From: Bacteroidota bacterium
GTDB lineage: Bacteria; Bacteroidota; Bacteroidia; Chitinophagales; Chitinophagaceae
Assembly: GCA_947456625.1 (NCBI GenBank)
Contig: CANGQJ010000013.1
Coordinates: forward strand, 1-63,419
DNA length: 63,419 nucleotides
Direction: 5' to 3'
Shown one piece after another: positions 45,101 through 53,683 of this stretch (its first letter is position 1; the number at the start of each line of letters is the position of its first letter). The notes below the pieces were generated by a model, which saw only the letters and a list, made by a program, of their open reading frames with translations, was not told where the DNA came from and did not search any database. The translations under genes were made by a program, and so were the position numbers.

Positions 45101-46854
45101 AAGGAACCATTAAATGCCCCTTTTTGCAAAATACCATTGGTATTAATATTGGTATAGGTGTAATTATTGAATTCAATAGAGTCTATATTGCCCTCAATAT
45201 TAGTTTTAGATTTTTCTAATATAAAGGAACTGCCGGCAATAGTGCCTTTAAAATTTACAAGGCCAAGCGAGCTAATATTAAATAGTTTGCCAATATTAAA
45301 ACGATAGGTGTTAAGCAATCCTTCATAGGTAGGTTCCATATTTTTTGGAAACTTTAATCGTATTTGAGTTTCGGCTAATCCCAATTTTGTACCTACAGCC
45401 CCTTTGGCAATAAAATCATAAACAGTGCCATTAAAGTCCCCCTTAAATTTCAAATCACCCAATGCATCAAATGGGAAGTCTTTTACTTCTTTTAAACTAA
45501 CAATCCATCTACTTAAATCTGAATAGTTTGTTTTTGCATTTACACCACTAAATGCAATTTGTGTATTGCGCATGTTGGGTATGCCTTTCATGGAGAAACT
45601 TCCACTTACAAATGAATTATTGTAACCAGCAGTAAGGTCGTTAGCATTGAAATTGTCCACAGTTCCAATAAAGTGACAACTAATGTTTACTTTTTGGTTT
45701 AAGTCTTTTAGTGCTGGAGCAAAATAAGCAATATCGTCGGTGGCAACATTTGCATTTTCCAAATGAGACTTCATAGTTACATTGGTAATGTAATTTTGAA
45801 AATCGTTTGAGAATTGTTTATACTGCATTGCATAATAACTACCAATGGTGCTATTATTTGTTTTTAATAATAATTTATCAAACTCCATTATTTTAGGAGT
45901 AAATTTAAATGCAGTCACTAATTTTTTTATTTCAAAACCAGAACGTTCTTTTACTTTTAATGATTTTACATTTGCTGTAATAGTGTCTTGCTCAAAATGT
46001 ATGTTGTAAATGCTTGTATTAATTTCTTGCATTCTAATATGATCTCCGTCAAAATAAGAAGTAGGGAGGGTGTATCCATTTTCAATCCACATTTTTCCAT
46101 TACTAACTTGTAATTCATTTACGTGAATATTTAAATGAGTAGGGTTAAATTCAAGTGTACTATTGGTTGACTTTTTAAATAAAGTATTATTTTTTGTAAT
46201 TGGTTTATTGCCCTTAAAAGATTGGATTAAATAGTATGGTTTATTTATTATGATTTGGTCAATACTTATTTTCTTGTCTTGTATAGACTTAATATTTAGT
46301 AATACATTATTGGCATTTATTTCGGTTAATTGTCCTTCCCATTTATCGTTTTGAATGAAATGAATATTGGTTAGATCCATTTTTTTAATATCAAACTTAT
46401 TTGGCTTTTTATTACTGGTGTCTGAATTTAAAAGGTAGTTTGTTAAAAACGCGTAATTCCATTTTTCAGTACTTCGGTTAAAGTAAATTTTTGCTCCATC
46501 CAATCCAATATATTTTATCACTGGTTCGCTGGATGAAAACACAAGGTCGCTTAGTCTAAGTTTAAAGCTTTTGGCAAAAAGTAATGTGTCGTTTTTTTGG
46601 TCTTTGATTAAAACTCCCTGCATGTCTAGTTTATCAAATAGTGAAAAGCCAACTTGATCCACTTTTACTTTTGCGCCAATATTACTTGACAAACGACTTG
46701 CTGCAATTTGAACTAACTTATTTTGAACTACGGGGATTAGTAATAACAAATAGCATAACAGAAATAATCCTATAATGCTAGCAAGTATTATGCGCAGTAA
46801 AAAAAGTCTCTTTTTTAACAAGAAAATGATTTTTGTAAAAATACTAAAATGCAA
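42121..46854 (-). CDS. tamB: TamB-like AsmA-family translocation/assembly protein
   Basis: 1577 residues. A signal anchor (about 15-42, LRIILASIIGLFLLCYLLLLIPV) is followed by a very long, repetitive beta-rich body (AsmA/TamB taco-like groove) and a C-terminal DUF490 domain (about 1150-1577) with ADGSLHFGGRIENPVLLGKASLENA, the typical TamB phrase, and GRSFLNDKIVVNVGGDLDF. Family role: bridges inner and outer membrane for lipid transport and/or assists outer-membrane protein assembly together with a BamA-like TamA; no tamA is nearby. Single gene, converging on the GT39-like gene. The symbol follows domain similarity, not proven function. Confidence 0.92.
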   Translation of the reverse strand: MHFSIFTKIIFLLKKRLFLLRIILASIIGLFLLCYLLLLIPVVQNKLVQIAASRLSSNIGAKVKVDQVGFSLFDKLDMQGVLIKDQKNDTLLFAKSFKLRLSDLVFSSSEPVIKYIGLDGAKIYFNRSTEKWNYAFLTNYLLNSDTSNKKPNKFDIKKMDLTNIHFIQNDKWEGQLTEINANNVLLNIKSIQDKKISIDQIIINKPYYLIQSFKGNKPITKNNTLFKKSTNSTLEFNPTHLNIHVNELQVSNGKMWIENGYTLPTSYFDGDHIRMQEINTSIYNIHFEQDTITANVKSLKVKERSGFEIKKLVTAFKFTPKIMEFDKLLLKTNNSTIGSYYAMQYKQFSNDFQNYITNVTMKSHLENANVATDDIAYFAPALKDLNQKVNISCHFIGTVDNFNANDLTAGYNNSFVSGSFSMKGIPNMRNTQIAFSGVNAKTNYSDLSRWIVSLKEVKDFPFDALGDLKFKGDFNGTVYDFIAKGAVGTKLGLAETQIRLKFPKNMEPTYEGLLNTYRFNIGKLFNISSLGLVNFKGTIAGSSFILEKSKTNIEGNIDSIEFNNYTYTNINTNGILQKGAFNGSFKIKDPNINFISNLELDFRNKTPKFNAVGDLLNANLQALNFSNNKIQLTGLLDINFEGNNIDNFTGFAKFFNGKLKGTEAAVNFDSLTLESATKNGIKNIKLSSDDIQASINGKFNILHLPASVQYFIQKYFPTYIPAPKNTPANQQFTVNIKTNYFEPYIRLFNKDFSGFNNMCISGSINTDKQSIGLNAAIPFASYKYKWANYAITGGVIAGKGNMDSLHLNLEATQFNLTDSLSFTNPIVKINTSNDNSYVDINSNSESVLEQLSLKGYVHTYSDGLAINWSPSFFELNHKKWDIEKNGMLSIRESNTSASNLKFTQGIQEFICSNSKTEKNALQLELKNVVLGDITKLFFSYPRLECVTNGKIQFSNILKDFEMKANLNLNQFAFNNDSIGITNVNLAYKQSKGVVGFDFNAPNTEYNLSANGAYNIKDSINPLDATLYLKNSKFNLVQQFIGGVITNIDGRADGSLHFGGRIENPVLLGKASLENASFVVDYTKVKYQIQNGATINFTNEGIDFGTITVSDKLNRKAQFKGKILNQGFKHLDYDMEMNSPKIELLNTDAIDNPNFYGKAVGKATMTIKGPEENIRMAINADVNDSSHIYVPNTTSKESGKSEFIVFKKYGKTAVKSADIPTYNLVVDLEVSANNKTQIDVILDELTGDVIKGIGEGRIKIRAGNIEPLTIRGKYNIESGKYDFNFQSFIKKPFELIGEAGNYIEWTGNPYEADIHIDAKYTAERVSLNDLVGSANFSSAVKSYRGSVYVIAALRNKLSQPDIKFSLAFPQGNPISSDNEFSQFITRLERDDNEILKQVSFLIVFNSFAPVSFSNTNNTNAYSVTTIGINTISQLLTKEINKSLSNLINKATGDKSLRFDIGSSVYNSGNLLDPTGGGIAINANKVDRTRVNLKLGRSFLNDKIVVNVGGDLDFNVRSTTTLQNGDLQWLPDVNIEFLLSKDKKLRAIIFNRNSLDINGSALGKRNRQGVSISYRKDFD

Positions 46855-46893
46855 GGGAGAATTAAGTTAATTCGCCTTAAACTTATATGTATT

Positions 46894-48630
46894 TTAATAA
46901 CCAGCAACGCTGTCATCGCCACGTTTGTCGCCGGCTGCATTTCGCATACCATCTTTTAATATTTGAATGCCATCCATTCTTCCAAAACGGCCTCTTTTCA
47001 TAATGGTATAGCCTTTGCTTTTTAAATCATTAATTGTTTGTTCAGGGAAATCAGACTCTACACCAATCATATCCGGAATCCATTGATGATGAAATCTTGG
47101 ATTGTCAATAGCGGCTTTTATGGTCATTTTATAGTCAATGATATTAACTAGTCCTTCAAATACTTGGTTTGGAATAGTAGTGCCACCAGGTGTGCCAATA
47201 CTAATATAGGGTTTGTTATTTACAGTCACTAAAGTAGGGGTCATGGAACTTAACATTCGCTTACCCGGTACAATAGAATTTGCTTCTCCACCTATCGCCC
47301 CATACATATTTGGAACACCTGGTTTTACACTAAAGTCATCCATCTCGTTATTCAATAAAAATCCTGCGCCTGCTACTATGGTTTTATTACCGTAGGTATC
47401 ATTTAGGGTGGTTGTAATGGCAACCATATTTCCTTCGGCATCAATCACACTAAAATGCGTTGTTTGCTCACTTTCATGAACCTCACCGGCTTGTGTTATT
47501 TTGCTATTACCGGCAGTACCTGGTACATAATCTTTCATTCTTTCCTTTGCATAGCTTGCACTTATTAAAGTTTTAGTAGGCACTTTCCAAAAGTCGGGAT
47601 CACCCATATGTTCGGCACGGTCTGCATATGCACGGCGTTGTGCTTCTACCATTAAACTTACCGAAGCTTCGGTATTTACACCCATGTTTTCAATATGATA
47701 TGGTGCAATCATTTGTAGCATTTGTGCAATAATGATACCACCACTTGATGGAGGAGAGAAGCTTATTACATGGTGTCCTTTGTAATCAAATTCAATTGGC
47801 TTTCTAAATTTAGGACGATAGTTTTTTAAGTCCTCTTTTGTAATAATACCTGAAGTATGTTCCATTTCTTTGACAATCATATCCGCGGTAGGCCCTTCGT
47901 AAAATCCTTTCAAGCCATATTTTTGAATTCGTTTTAAAGTAGCTGCAAGTTCCGGCTGGTATAGGGTATCTCCTGCTTTCCATTCTCTTTGTGTAAATGC
48001 ACTAGGCGCCGAACTGTTTTTTAAAAAGTTGGCTTTTTCTGAATTTAAACCCTTTGCCTCACGATCGGTAATTACAAATCCAAACGCTGCAAGCTCAATA
48101 GCAGGTTCAATTAATTTAGCCAATGGAAATTTAGCATAAGCTTGGGTACTAACCATACCAGCAACACTTCCGGGTACCCCCGAAGCCAATGCGCCGTCCC
48201 TGGATTTGCTTGGAATTGGGTTTCCTTTATCATCTAAATACATGTCTCTATTTGCACTTTTAGGAGCTGCTTCACGATAATCAATGCCTATTAATTCTCC
48301 ATTGGCTTTTCTAGCCAACATAAAACCACCACCGCCAATATTTCCAGCTCCTGGGAAAACCACAGCTAAGCAAAATTGTGTTGCAATTGCTGCGTCAAAA
48401 GCATTGCCTCCATCCTGCATTATTGCAGCGCCAACCATGCTAGCCAATGGGTGGGCCGAAGTAACTGCGCCGTGTTCAAATGAACTTTCCTTAACAACGG
48501 CATATTGATATGGGTTAATTGCAGGGTGTTCTTTTATAAAAGTTTGTGCTTGCGTTAAAATACTAATGATTACACATAATAAAGTAATCAATAACAATTT
48601 TACTTTAGGGTTGGATAGTTTCAAGTTCAT
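46894..48630 (-). CDS. ggt: Gamma-glutamyltransferase (glutathione hydrolase)
   Basis: 578 residues with a Sec signal (MNLKLSNPKVKLLLITLLCV, cleaved near LTQAQ). It is an Ntn-hydrolase precursor: the autocleavage/nucleophile Thr lies at about residue 390 in QTTHFSVIDAEGNMVA, followed by TTLNDTYG, and the glutamate-binding SSMTPTLV and GGTTIP motifs are intact. After self-cleavage it forms a large and small subunit in the periplasm and removes or transfers gamma-glutamyl groups from glutathione-like peptides. It diverges from a secreted M14 carboxypeptidase gene across 157 bases that show no gene. Confidence 0.97.
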   Translation of the reverse strand: MNLKLSNPKVKLLLITLLCVIISILTQAQTFIKEHPAINPYQYAVVKESSFEHGAVTSAHPLASMVGAAIMQDGGNAFDAAIATQFCLAVVFPGAGNIGGGGFMLARKANGELIGIDYREAAPKSANRDMYLDDKGNPIPSKSRDGALASGVPGSVAGMVSTQAYAKFPLAKLIEPAIELAAFGFVITDREAKGLNSEKANFLKNSSAPSAFTQREWKAGDTLYQPELAATLKRIQKYGLKGFYEGPTADMIVKEMEHTSGIITKEDLKNYRPKFRKPIEFDYKGHHVISFSPPSSGGIIIAQMLQMIAPYHIENMGVNTEASVSLMVEAQRRAYADRAEHMGDPDFWKVPTKTLISASYAKERMKDYVPGTAGNSKITQAGEVHESEQTTHFSVIDAEGNMVAITTTLNDTYGNKTIVAGAGFLLNNEMDDFSVKPGVPNMYGAIGGEANSIVPGKRMLSSMTPTLVTVNNKPYISIGTPGGTTIPNQVFEGLVNIIDYKMTIKAAIDNPRFHHQWIPDMIGVESDFPEQTINDLKSKGYTIMKRGRFGRMDGIQILKDGMRNAAGDKRGDDSVAGY

Positions 48631-48787
48631 GGAAATAAATTAGATCAGTAATTTACATAATTATTTAGTATTCAACAAAATAGAGGCTAGCCGTTTGTGT
48701 AAAACTACTGGCTACAATAGTAATTTTAAGGCCAAATATGCGTATTTTTAAGCTTCATATTTATATCTCGTATTTAAAAAATTTCAC

Positions 48788-51283
48788 ATGAATAAAACAG
48801 CTATTAAGCAGCTTTCAGTAAGCTTGTTTTTTGTATTTATTTCCTTTTTAACGGTGGCACAAAATGTGCCAAGTCCTGCTAGCTTTTTAGGTTACAAAGT
48901 GGGGACTAAATTTACAAGACACCATCAAATTGTATCTTATTTCAATACAGTTGCGCAGGCAAAACCAGACATGGTTAAAATAATGCCTTATGGAAAAACA
49001 AATGAAGGCCGTGATTTATTAGTTGCAGTAATAGGACTTCCAGAAAATATTGCAAAGCTAGAAGAGATCAGAAAACATAATAATGGTTTAGTGGACGGAA
49101 CGGTTACCGATTTAAATCAACCAGGAATTGTTTGGTTGTCTTATAATGTGCATGGAAACGAGCCTGCATCATCGGAGGCTTCTATGTTAACTTTATTTGC
49201 TTTAGTGGATCCAGCAAATACAAAAACAAAAGAGTGGTTAAAAAATACAATTGTAATCATTGACCCATGTATTAATCCAGATGGTCGTGACCGTTATGTG
49301 AATTGGTATAATAATGCAGTGGGTACTAATTATAATGCAGACCCTTATGCAAGAGAACACATGGAACCATGGCCAGCAGGACGTAGCAATCATTATAATT
49401 TTGATTTAAACCGTGACTGGGCTTGGCAAACACAAGTAGAGAGTAAGCAAAGAGTTGCTTTATATCAAAAATGGTATCCACAAGTACACGTAGATTTTCA
49501 TGAGCAAGGGTATAATCAACCTTATTTTTTCACGCCAACTTCAGAGCCAATTCATGATGCCATTACACCATGGCAAAAAGAATTTCAAGTTCAAATTGGG
49601 AAAAATAATGCAAAATATTTTGATCAAAATAACTGGTTGTTCTTTACCAAAGAACGTTTTGATATGCTGTATCCTTCTTATGGAGACAGTTACCCTATGT
49701 ATAATGGCGCTATTGGTATGACTTATGAGCAAGGTGGTATTAGTGCGGGCTTAGGGGTTCAAAATAAAGATGAGGATACTTTAACATTGGTTGCAAGGGT
49801 TACGCATCACTTTACAACTGGGTTAGCTACCATAGAAATAAGTGCATCAAATAAAGACAATTTATTAGGTGCGTTTAAAAAGTATTATGATAACAGCAGG
49901 GCAGGCACTGCTTCGGTTTATAAAACATTTGTAATGACTGCAAAAAATCCAAATGCATTAAATGCGCTTGCCGATTTATTGAAGAAAAATAACATCCAAG
50001 TAGGTACTATTAATACCGCTTTTAAGGGTTTTGATTATGCCACAAAAAAGGAAGGCAATTTTGTAAACGAAGGGTATACTTTGGCAGTGAACGTAGCTCA
50101 AGTGCATGGTGTTTTAGCAAGGGTTTTACTAGAGCCAATCACCCAAGTGAACGACTCTAACACTTACGACATTACAGCATGGTCATTGCCTTATGTATAT
50201 GGGGTTCATGGGTATGCTTCAAAGGAACCATTAACATTAACACCAGGTTTTGACCTTAAAATTGCAGCAGCTGCAACAACTAATTTTGGGTATTTAATTC
50301 CTTACAATTCTTTTGCATCTTCAAAAGTGTTGGCCAGTTTATTAAATAAAAACATTAAAGTTAGATATGCCGAAAAACCTTTTTCAGCTGCTGGCAAACA
50401 ATATGATGCAGGCACTTTAATTATTTTAAAAACAAGTAACCAAGAAAATTGGGCTGCCGATACTAAAGCAATTTGTGATGCTGCAAATATTGAAGCTATT
50501 CCAGTGTCAACTGCTTGGGCGGAAAAAGGCGCCGATTTTGGTTCACCAGAAATTAAAACCATTGGTCACGCTCCAAGAGTTGCATTATTTACTGGAGAGA
50601 GCGCTTCGGCATTAGCAGCTGGTGAGGTATGGAACTTTTTTGATCAACAATTAAATTATCCAATCACACAATTAAACTACACTTATTTAAACCGAATTGA
50701 TTTAAGTAAATACGATGTAATTATTGCCCCAGAGGGTTCTTTTAAGGACTTAGCAAGCAAAAATGTCAACGAAAAATTACAAGCTTTTGTGAAAAAAGGA
50801 GGTGTTTTAATTGCTTTTGAATCTGCTGCACAACAGCTTGCAAGTAATCCAGACTGGGGTATTAAAATTAAAGAAATTCCAAAACCAGAAAAAGTAGATA
50901 TTAATAAATTACCAAAATATGGCGAGTCGGTTACCGATTATTTACAAAGTGCTATTCCTGGTGCTATTTATAAAGTATATATGGACGAAACACATCCAGT
51001 AGGATTTGGTACAGGTGGGGTTTATTATGATTTAAAACAAGACATGGTAAGCTATGAGCCAAGTGGTGATTTTTGGAATGCTGGTGTAATTAAAAAGGAT
51101 AGTCATGTAGCTGGTTTTGCTGGTGTTAAAGCCAAAGCTGCATTACAAGAGGGTGTAGTAATTGGTGTAAAAGATATGGGCGCTGGTAAATTAATTTTTA
51201 TGGCCGACGATCCAATTTTCAGAAACTTCTGGGAAAATGGGAAGTTAGTTTTATCCAATGCTATTTTCTTTAACGGAAAATAA
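48788..51283 (+). CDS. Secreted M14-family zinc carboxypeptidase with C-terminal Rossmann-like domain
   Basis: 831 residues with a Sec signal (to about VAQN). The peptidase domain (about 30-350) has the zinc ligands His122 and Glu125 in VHGNEPASSE, the third ligand His238 in VHVDFHEQG, the substrate-binding region PDGRDRYVNWYN, and the catalytic Glu in TYEQGGISAG. A middle domain (350-580) follows. Residues about 595-690 look like a GATase1/ThuA-like Rossmann domain (VALFTGES, LSKYDVIIAPEGS, FVKKGGVLIAFES). The last part is AGKLIFMADDPIFRNFW. A similar C-terminal module occurs in the next gene. Predicted role: periplasmic or extracellular trimming of peptides or amidated cell-wall fragments. 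Confidence 0.9.
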   Translation: MNKTAIKQLSVSLFFVFISFLTVAQNVPSPASFLGYKVGTKFTRHHQIVSYFNTVAQAKPDMVKIMPYGKTNEGRDLLVAVIGLPENIAKLEEIRKHNNGLVDGTVTDLNQPGIVWLSYNVHGNEPASSEASMLTLFALVDPANTKTKEWLKNTIVIIDPCINPDGRDRYVNWYNNAVGTNYNADPYAREHMEPWPAGRSNHYNFDLNRDWAWQTQVESKQRVALYQKWYPQVHVDFHEQGYNQPYFFTPTSEPIHDAITPWQKEFQVQIGKNNAKYFDQNNWLFFTKERFDMLYPSYGDSYPMYNGAIGMTYEQGGISAGLGVQNKDEDTLTLVARVTHHFTTGLATIEISASNKDNLLGAFKKYYDNSRAGTASVYKTFVMTAKNPNALNALADLLKKNNIQVGTINTAFKGFDYATKKEGNFVNEGYTLAVNVAQVHGVLARVLLEPITQVNDSNTYDITAWSLPYVYGVHGYASKEPLTLTPGFDLKIAAAATTNFGYLIPYNSFASSKVLASLLNKNIKVRYAEKPFSAAGKQYDAGTLIILKTSNQENWAADTKAICDAANIEAIPVSTAWAEKGADFGSPEIKTIGHAPRVALFTGESASALAAGEVWNFFDQQLNYPITQLNYTYLNRIDLSKYDVIIAPEGSFKDLASKNVNEKLQAFVKKGGVLIAFESAAQQLASNPDWGIKIKEIPKPEKVDINKLPKYGESVTDYLQSAIPGAIYKVYMDETHPVGFGTGGVYYDLKQDMVSYEPSGDFWNAGVIKKDSHVAGFAGVKAKAALQEGVVIGVKDMGAGKLIFMADDPIFRNFWENGKLVLSNAIFFNGK

Positions 51284-51331
51284 ATTAAATGTCTATTTGT
51301 GCTTTATTAATCTAGAATTGAAATGGTAAGT

Positions 51332-53683
51332 ATGAAAAAAATTATTGTTATTGCTTTGGGATCTTTGTTTTTTGCTGCGACCACAAATGCGCAAAAAAAT
51401 AGTGCCGAAATTGCAGCACAAATAAAAGGTTTAAAAACCCTTGGGAGCGTACTGTATTTCGCTGCACACCCTGACGATGAAAACAATAGTTTTTTACCTT
51501 ATTTAACTAAAGAAAGAAATTTTAGAACCGCTTATTTAAGTTTAACGCGTGGCGATGGTGGTCAAAATTTAATTGGCAAAGAGCAAGGAGTTGAACTTGG
51601 CTTAATACGTTCGCAGGAATTATTAGCCGCGCGTCGTATAGACGGTGCAGAACAATACTTTTCTACGGCCTATGAATTTGGTTTTAGTAAATCCTCGGAG
51701 GAGGCATTGCAAATTTGGGATCATCAAAAAGTGTTGAGTGACGCTGTTTGGGTTATTCGTAAATTTAAACCCGATATTATAATTACACGTTTTCCACGTG
51801 ACGCTCGTGCAGGTCATGGGCATCACTCTGCTAGTGCGATTATTGCCAATGAAGCTTTTATTGCTGCTGGAGACCCTGCAAAATTCCCAGAACAATTTAA
51901 ATATGGAGTAGCACCATGGAAAGCAAAAAGAATTTTATGGAACACATTTAATTTTGGAAATATAAATACCACTAGCGATAATCAGTTAAAATTAGAAGTG
52001 GGTGGCTACAATCCCATCATTGGAAAAAGTTATGGTGAAATTGGTGCCGAGGCACGCACCATGCATAAAAGCCAAGGAGAGGGAAGGCCAAGACGTAGAG
52101 GTGCTAGCTATGAGTATTTTGAATTAACTGGCGGGGAGCCCGCTAAGTTGGATATAATGGATGGTGTGAATACCAGTTGGTCAAGCATTGGATATGCAAA
52201 CATCGAAAAAGCAATTGATTCTATTTATGCAGCTTATGATTTGATGCATCCAGAAAAGTCGGTACCAGCATTAGTGGCATTTAGAAAGCGAATTGAAAAT
52301 CTCCCATTAACATTTGATGGATGGCTTGCTTACAAGCTTAAACAAGTTCAAAATATCATTCAAGATTGTGCAGGTATTTATATGGAAGCCACCACACAGC
52401 AACAACAAGTGCTGCCTGGTGATAAAGTACAGGTGCAATTATTAATCAATCAAAGAGCTGCCGTTGCTACTAATTTAATGTACATTAATTTTCCAGACCA
52501 ATCAGATACCAGTTTTGAAAAGCCGTTATTACCAAATCAAAATTTTCAATTGGACTTTCCACTTAATGTACCTTCTAATATGCCAATTTCTCAACCATAT
52601 TGGTTAGTGCATCCAAAAACCGAAGGCATGTTTGTGGTAAAAGATCAGCAACTTATTGGCAAGGCTGAGAACGATCCTGCATTTGTTTTGAGCATTAATT
52701 TAAGCATTGAAAAAGAGTGGTTTATTTTTAAATTGCCTATTTTATATAAATACACCGATCCTACCAAAGGGGATGTATACCAGCCATTAGTAGTAGTACC
52801 TAGTACACAATTTAAATATGACAAGGAAGTTAGTTTAATGAAAGACAATAAGCCTGTTAGTGTAGGATATCAAAGTATTGAATTTAATAAAGCAAGTAAA
52901 CAAATTAGTGTAAACATAAAGGCTAATGATAAATTACCTACGCCCAATGATGCGGTATATACTAAAACAATTGCCTACGATCATATTCCCACCATTACTT
53001 ATTTTCCAACAGCAAGCACTAAAATAGTACCACTTGCTGTAAAAAATAATGCATACCATGTTGGATATATTGACGGAGCAGGAGATAAATTACCCGAGGC
53101 ATTAATTGAGTTAGGAGCACAAGTAACTTATTTAAAAGAGACCGATATGAGCATTGAAAAATTAAAAACTTTTGATGCCATTGTTATTGGGATTCGTGCT
53201 TACAATATGTATGAGTTTTTAACAGATAAAAACGACATTTTAAATAGTTATGTGGAGCAAGGAGGAAATTTAATAGTGCAATATTTAAAAAGCAATCAAG
53301 TGGGAATCAAACCTGTAAAGGTAGGACCCTATAAATTTTCTGTAAATTCGGCAAAGCGTGTGACACAAGAGGATGTGCCGGTTAGTTTTAACTTGCCTAA
53401 TCATGCAGTTTTAAATGTTCCAAATAAAATAACAGCCAGTGATTTTGAAAATTGGACACAAGAGCGCAGTACTTATCAGTCAGATAATTTTGATGCACAT
53501 TTTGAAGCACCATTAACCATGAATGATAAAGGGGAGGCGCCTAGTAATGGAAGCTTGTTAATTGCACCCTATGGCAAAGGGAATATGGTTTATTTAAGTT
53601 TGGTATTGTTTAGACAATTGCCAGCTGGTAATGCAGGTGCTTATAAGTTACTTGCAAATATTATTTCATTGCCTAAGCATTAA
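51332..53683 (+). CDS. Secreted PIG-L family deacetylase with C-terminal Rossmann-like domain
   Basis: 783 residues from the ATG at 51332, which starts a Sec signal (MKKIIVIALGSLFFAATTNAQ); an ATG three codons upstream (51323) is equally possible. The PIG-L/LmbE domain (about 25-260) has FAAHPDDENNS with zinc-binding His and Asp, RGDGGQN and RAGHGHHSASA with the third ligand. A middle beta-rich region (270-560) follows. Residues about 570-690 again look GATase1-like (VGYIDGAGDKLPEALIELGA, LKTFDAIVIGIRAYN, YVEQGGNLIVQYL), ending GKGNMVYLSLVLFRQ. PIG-L enzymes deacetylate N-acetylglucosamine-containing substrates. It follows the M14 gene by 48 bases, so joint action is likely. Confidence 0.9.
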   Translation: MKKIIVIALGSLFFAATTNAQKNSAEIAAQIKGLKTLGSVLYFAAHPDDENNSFLPYLTKERNFRTAYLSLTRGDGGQNLIGKEQGVELGLIRSQELLAARRIDGAEQYFSTAYEFGFSKSSEEALQIWDHQKVLSDAVWVIRKFKPDIIITRFPRDARAGHGHHSASAIIANEAFIAAGDPAKFPEQFKYGVAPWKAKRILWNTFNFGNINTTSDNQLKLEVGGYNPIIGKSYGEIGAEARTMHKSQGEGRPRRRGASYEYFELTGGEPAKLDIMDGVNTSWSSIGYANIEKAIDSIYAAYDLMHPEKSVPALVAFRKRIENLPLTFDGWLAYKLKQVQNIIQDCAGIYMEATTQQQQVLPGDKVQVQLLINQRAAVATNLMYINFPDQSDTSFEKPLLPNQNFQLDFPLNVPSNMPISQPYWLVHPKTEGMFVVKDQQLIGKAENDPAFVLSINLSIEKEWFIFKLPILYKYTDPTKGDVYQPLVVVPSTQFKYDKEVSLMKDNKPVSVGYQSIEFNKASKQISVNIKANDKLPTPNDAVYTKTIAYDHIPTITYFPTASTKIVPLAVKNNAYHVGYIDGAGDKLPEALIELGAQVTYLKETDMSIEKLKTFDAIVIGIRAYNMYEFLTDKNDILNSYVEQGGNLIVQYLKSNQVGIKPVKVGPYKFSVNSAKRVTQEDVPVSFNLPNHAVLNVPNKITASDFENWTQERSTYQSDNFDAHFEAPLTMNDKGEAPSNGSLLIAPYGKGNMVYLSLVLFRQLPAGNAGAYKLLANIISLPKH

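Noticed and set aside
48631..48787. Riboswitch or regulator in the ggt-M14 divergent gap
   Set aside because: No conserved riboswitch core or strong hairpin could be recognised; only AT-rich promoter-like sequence.
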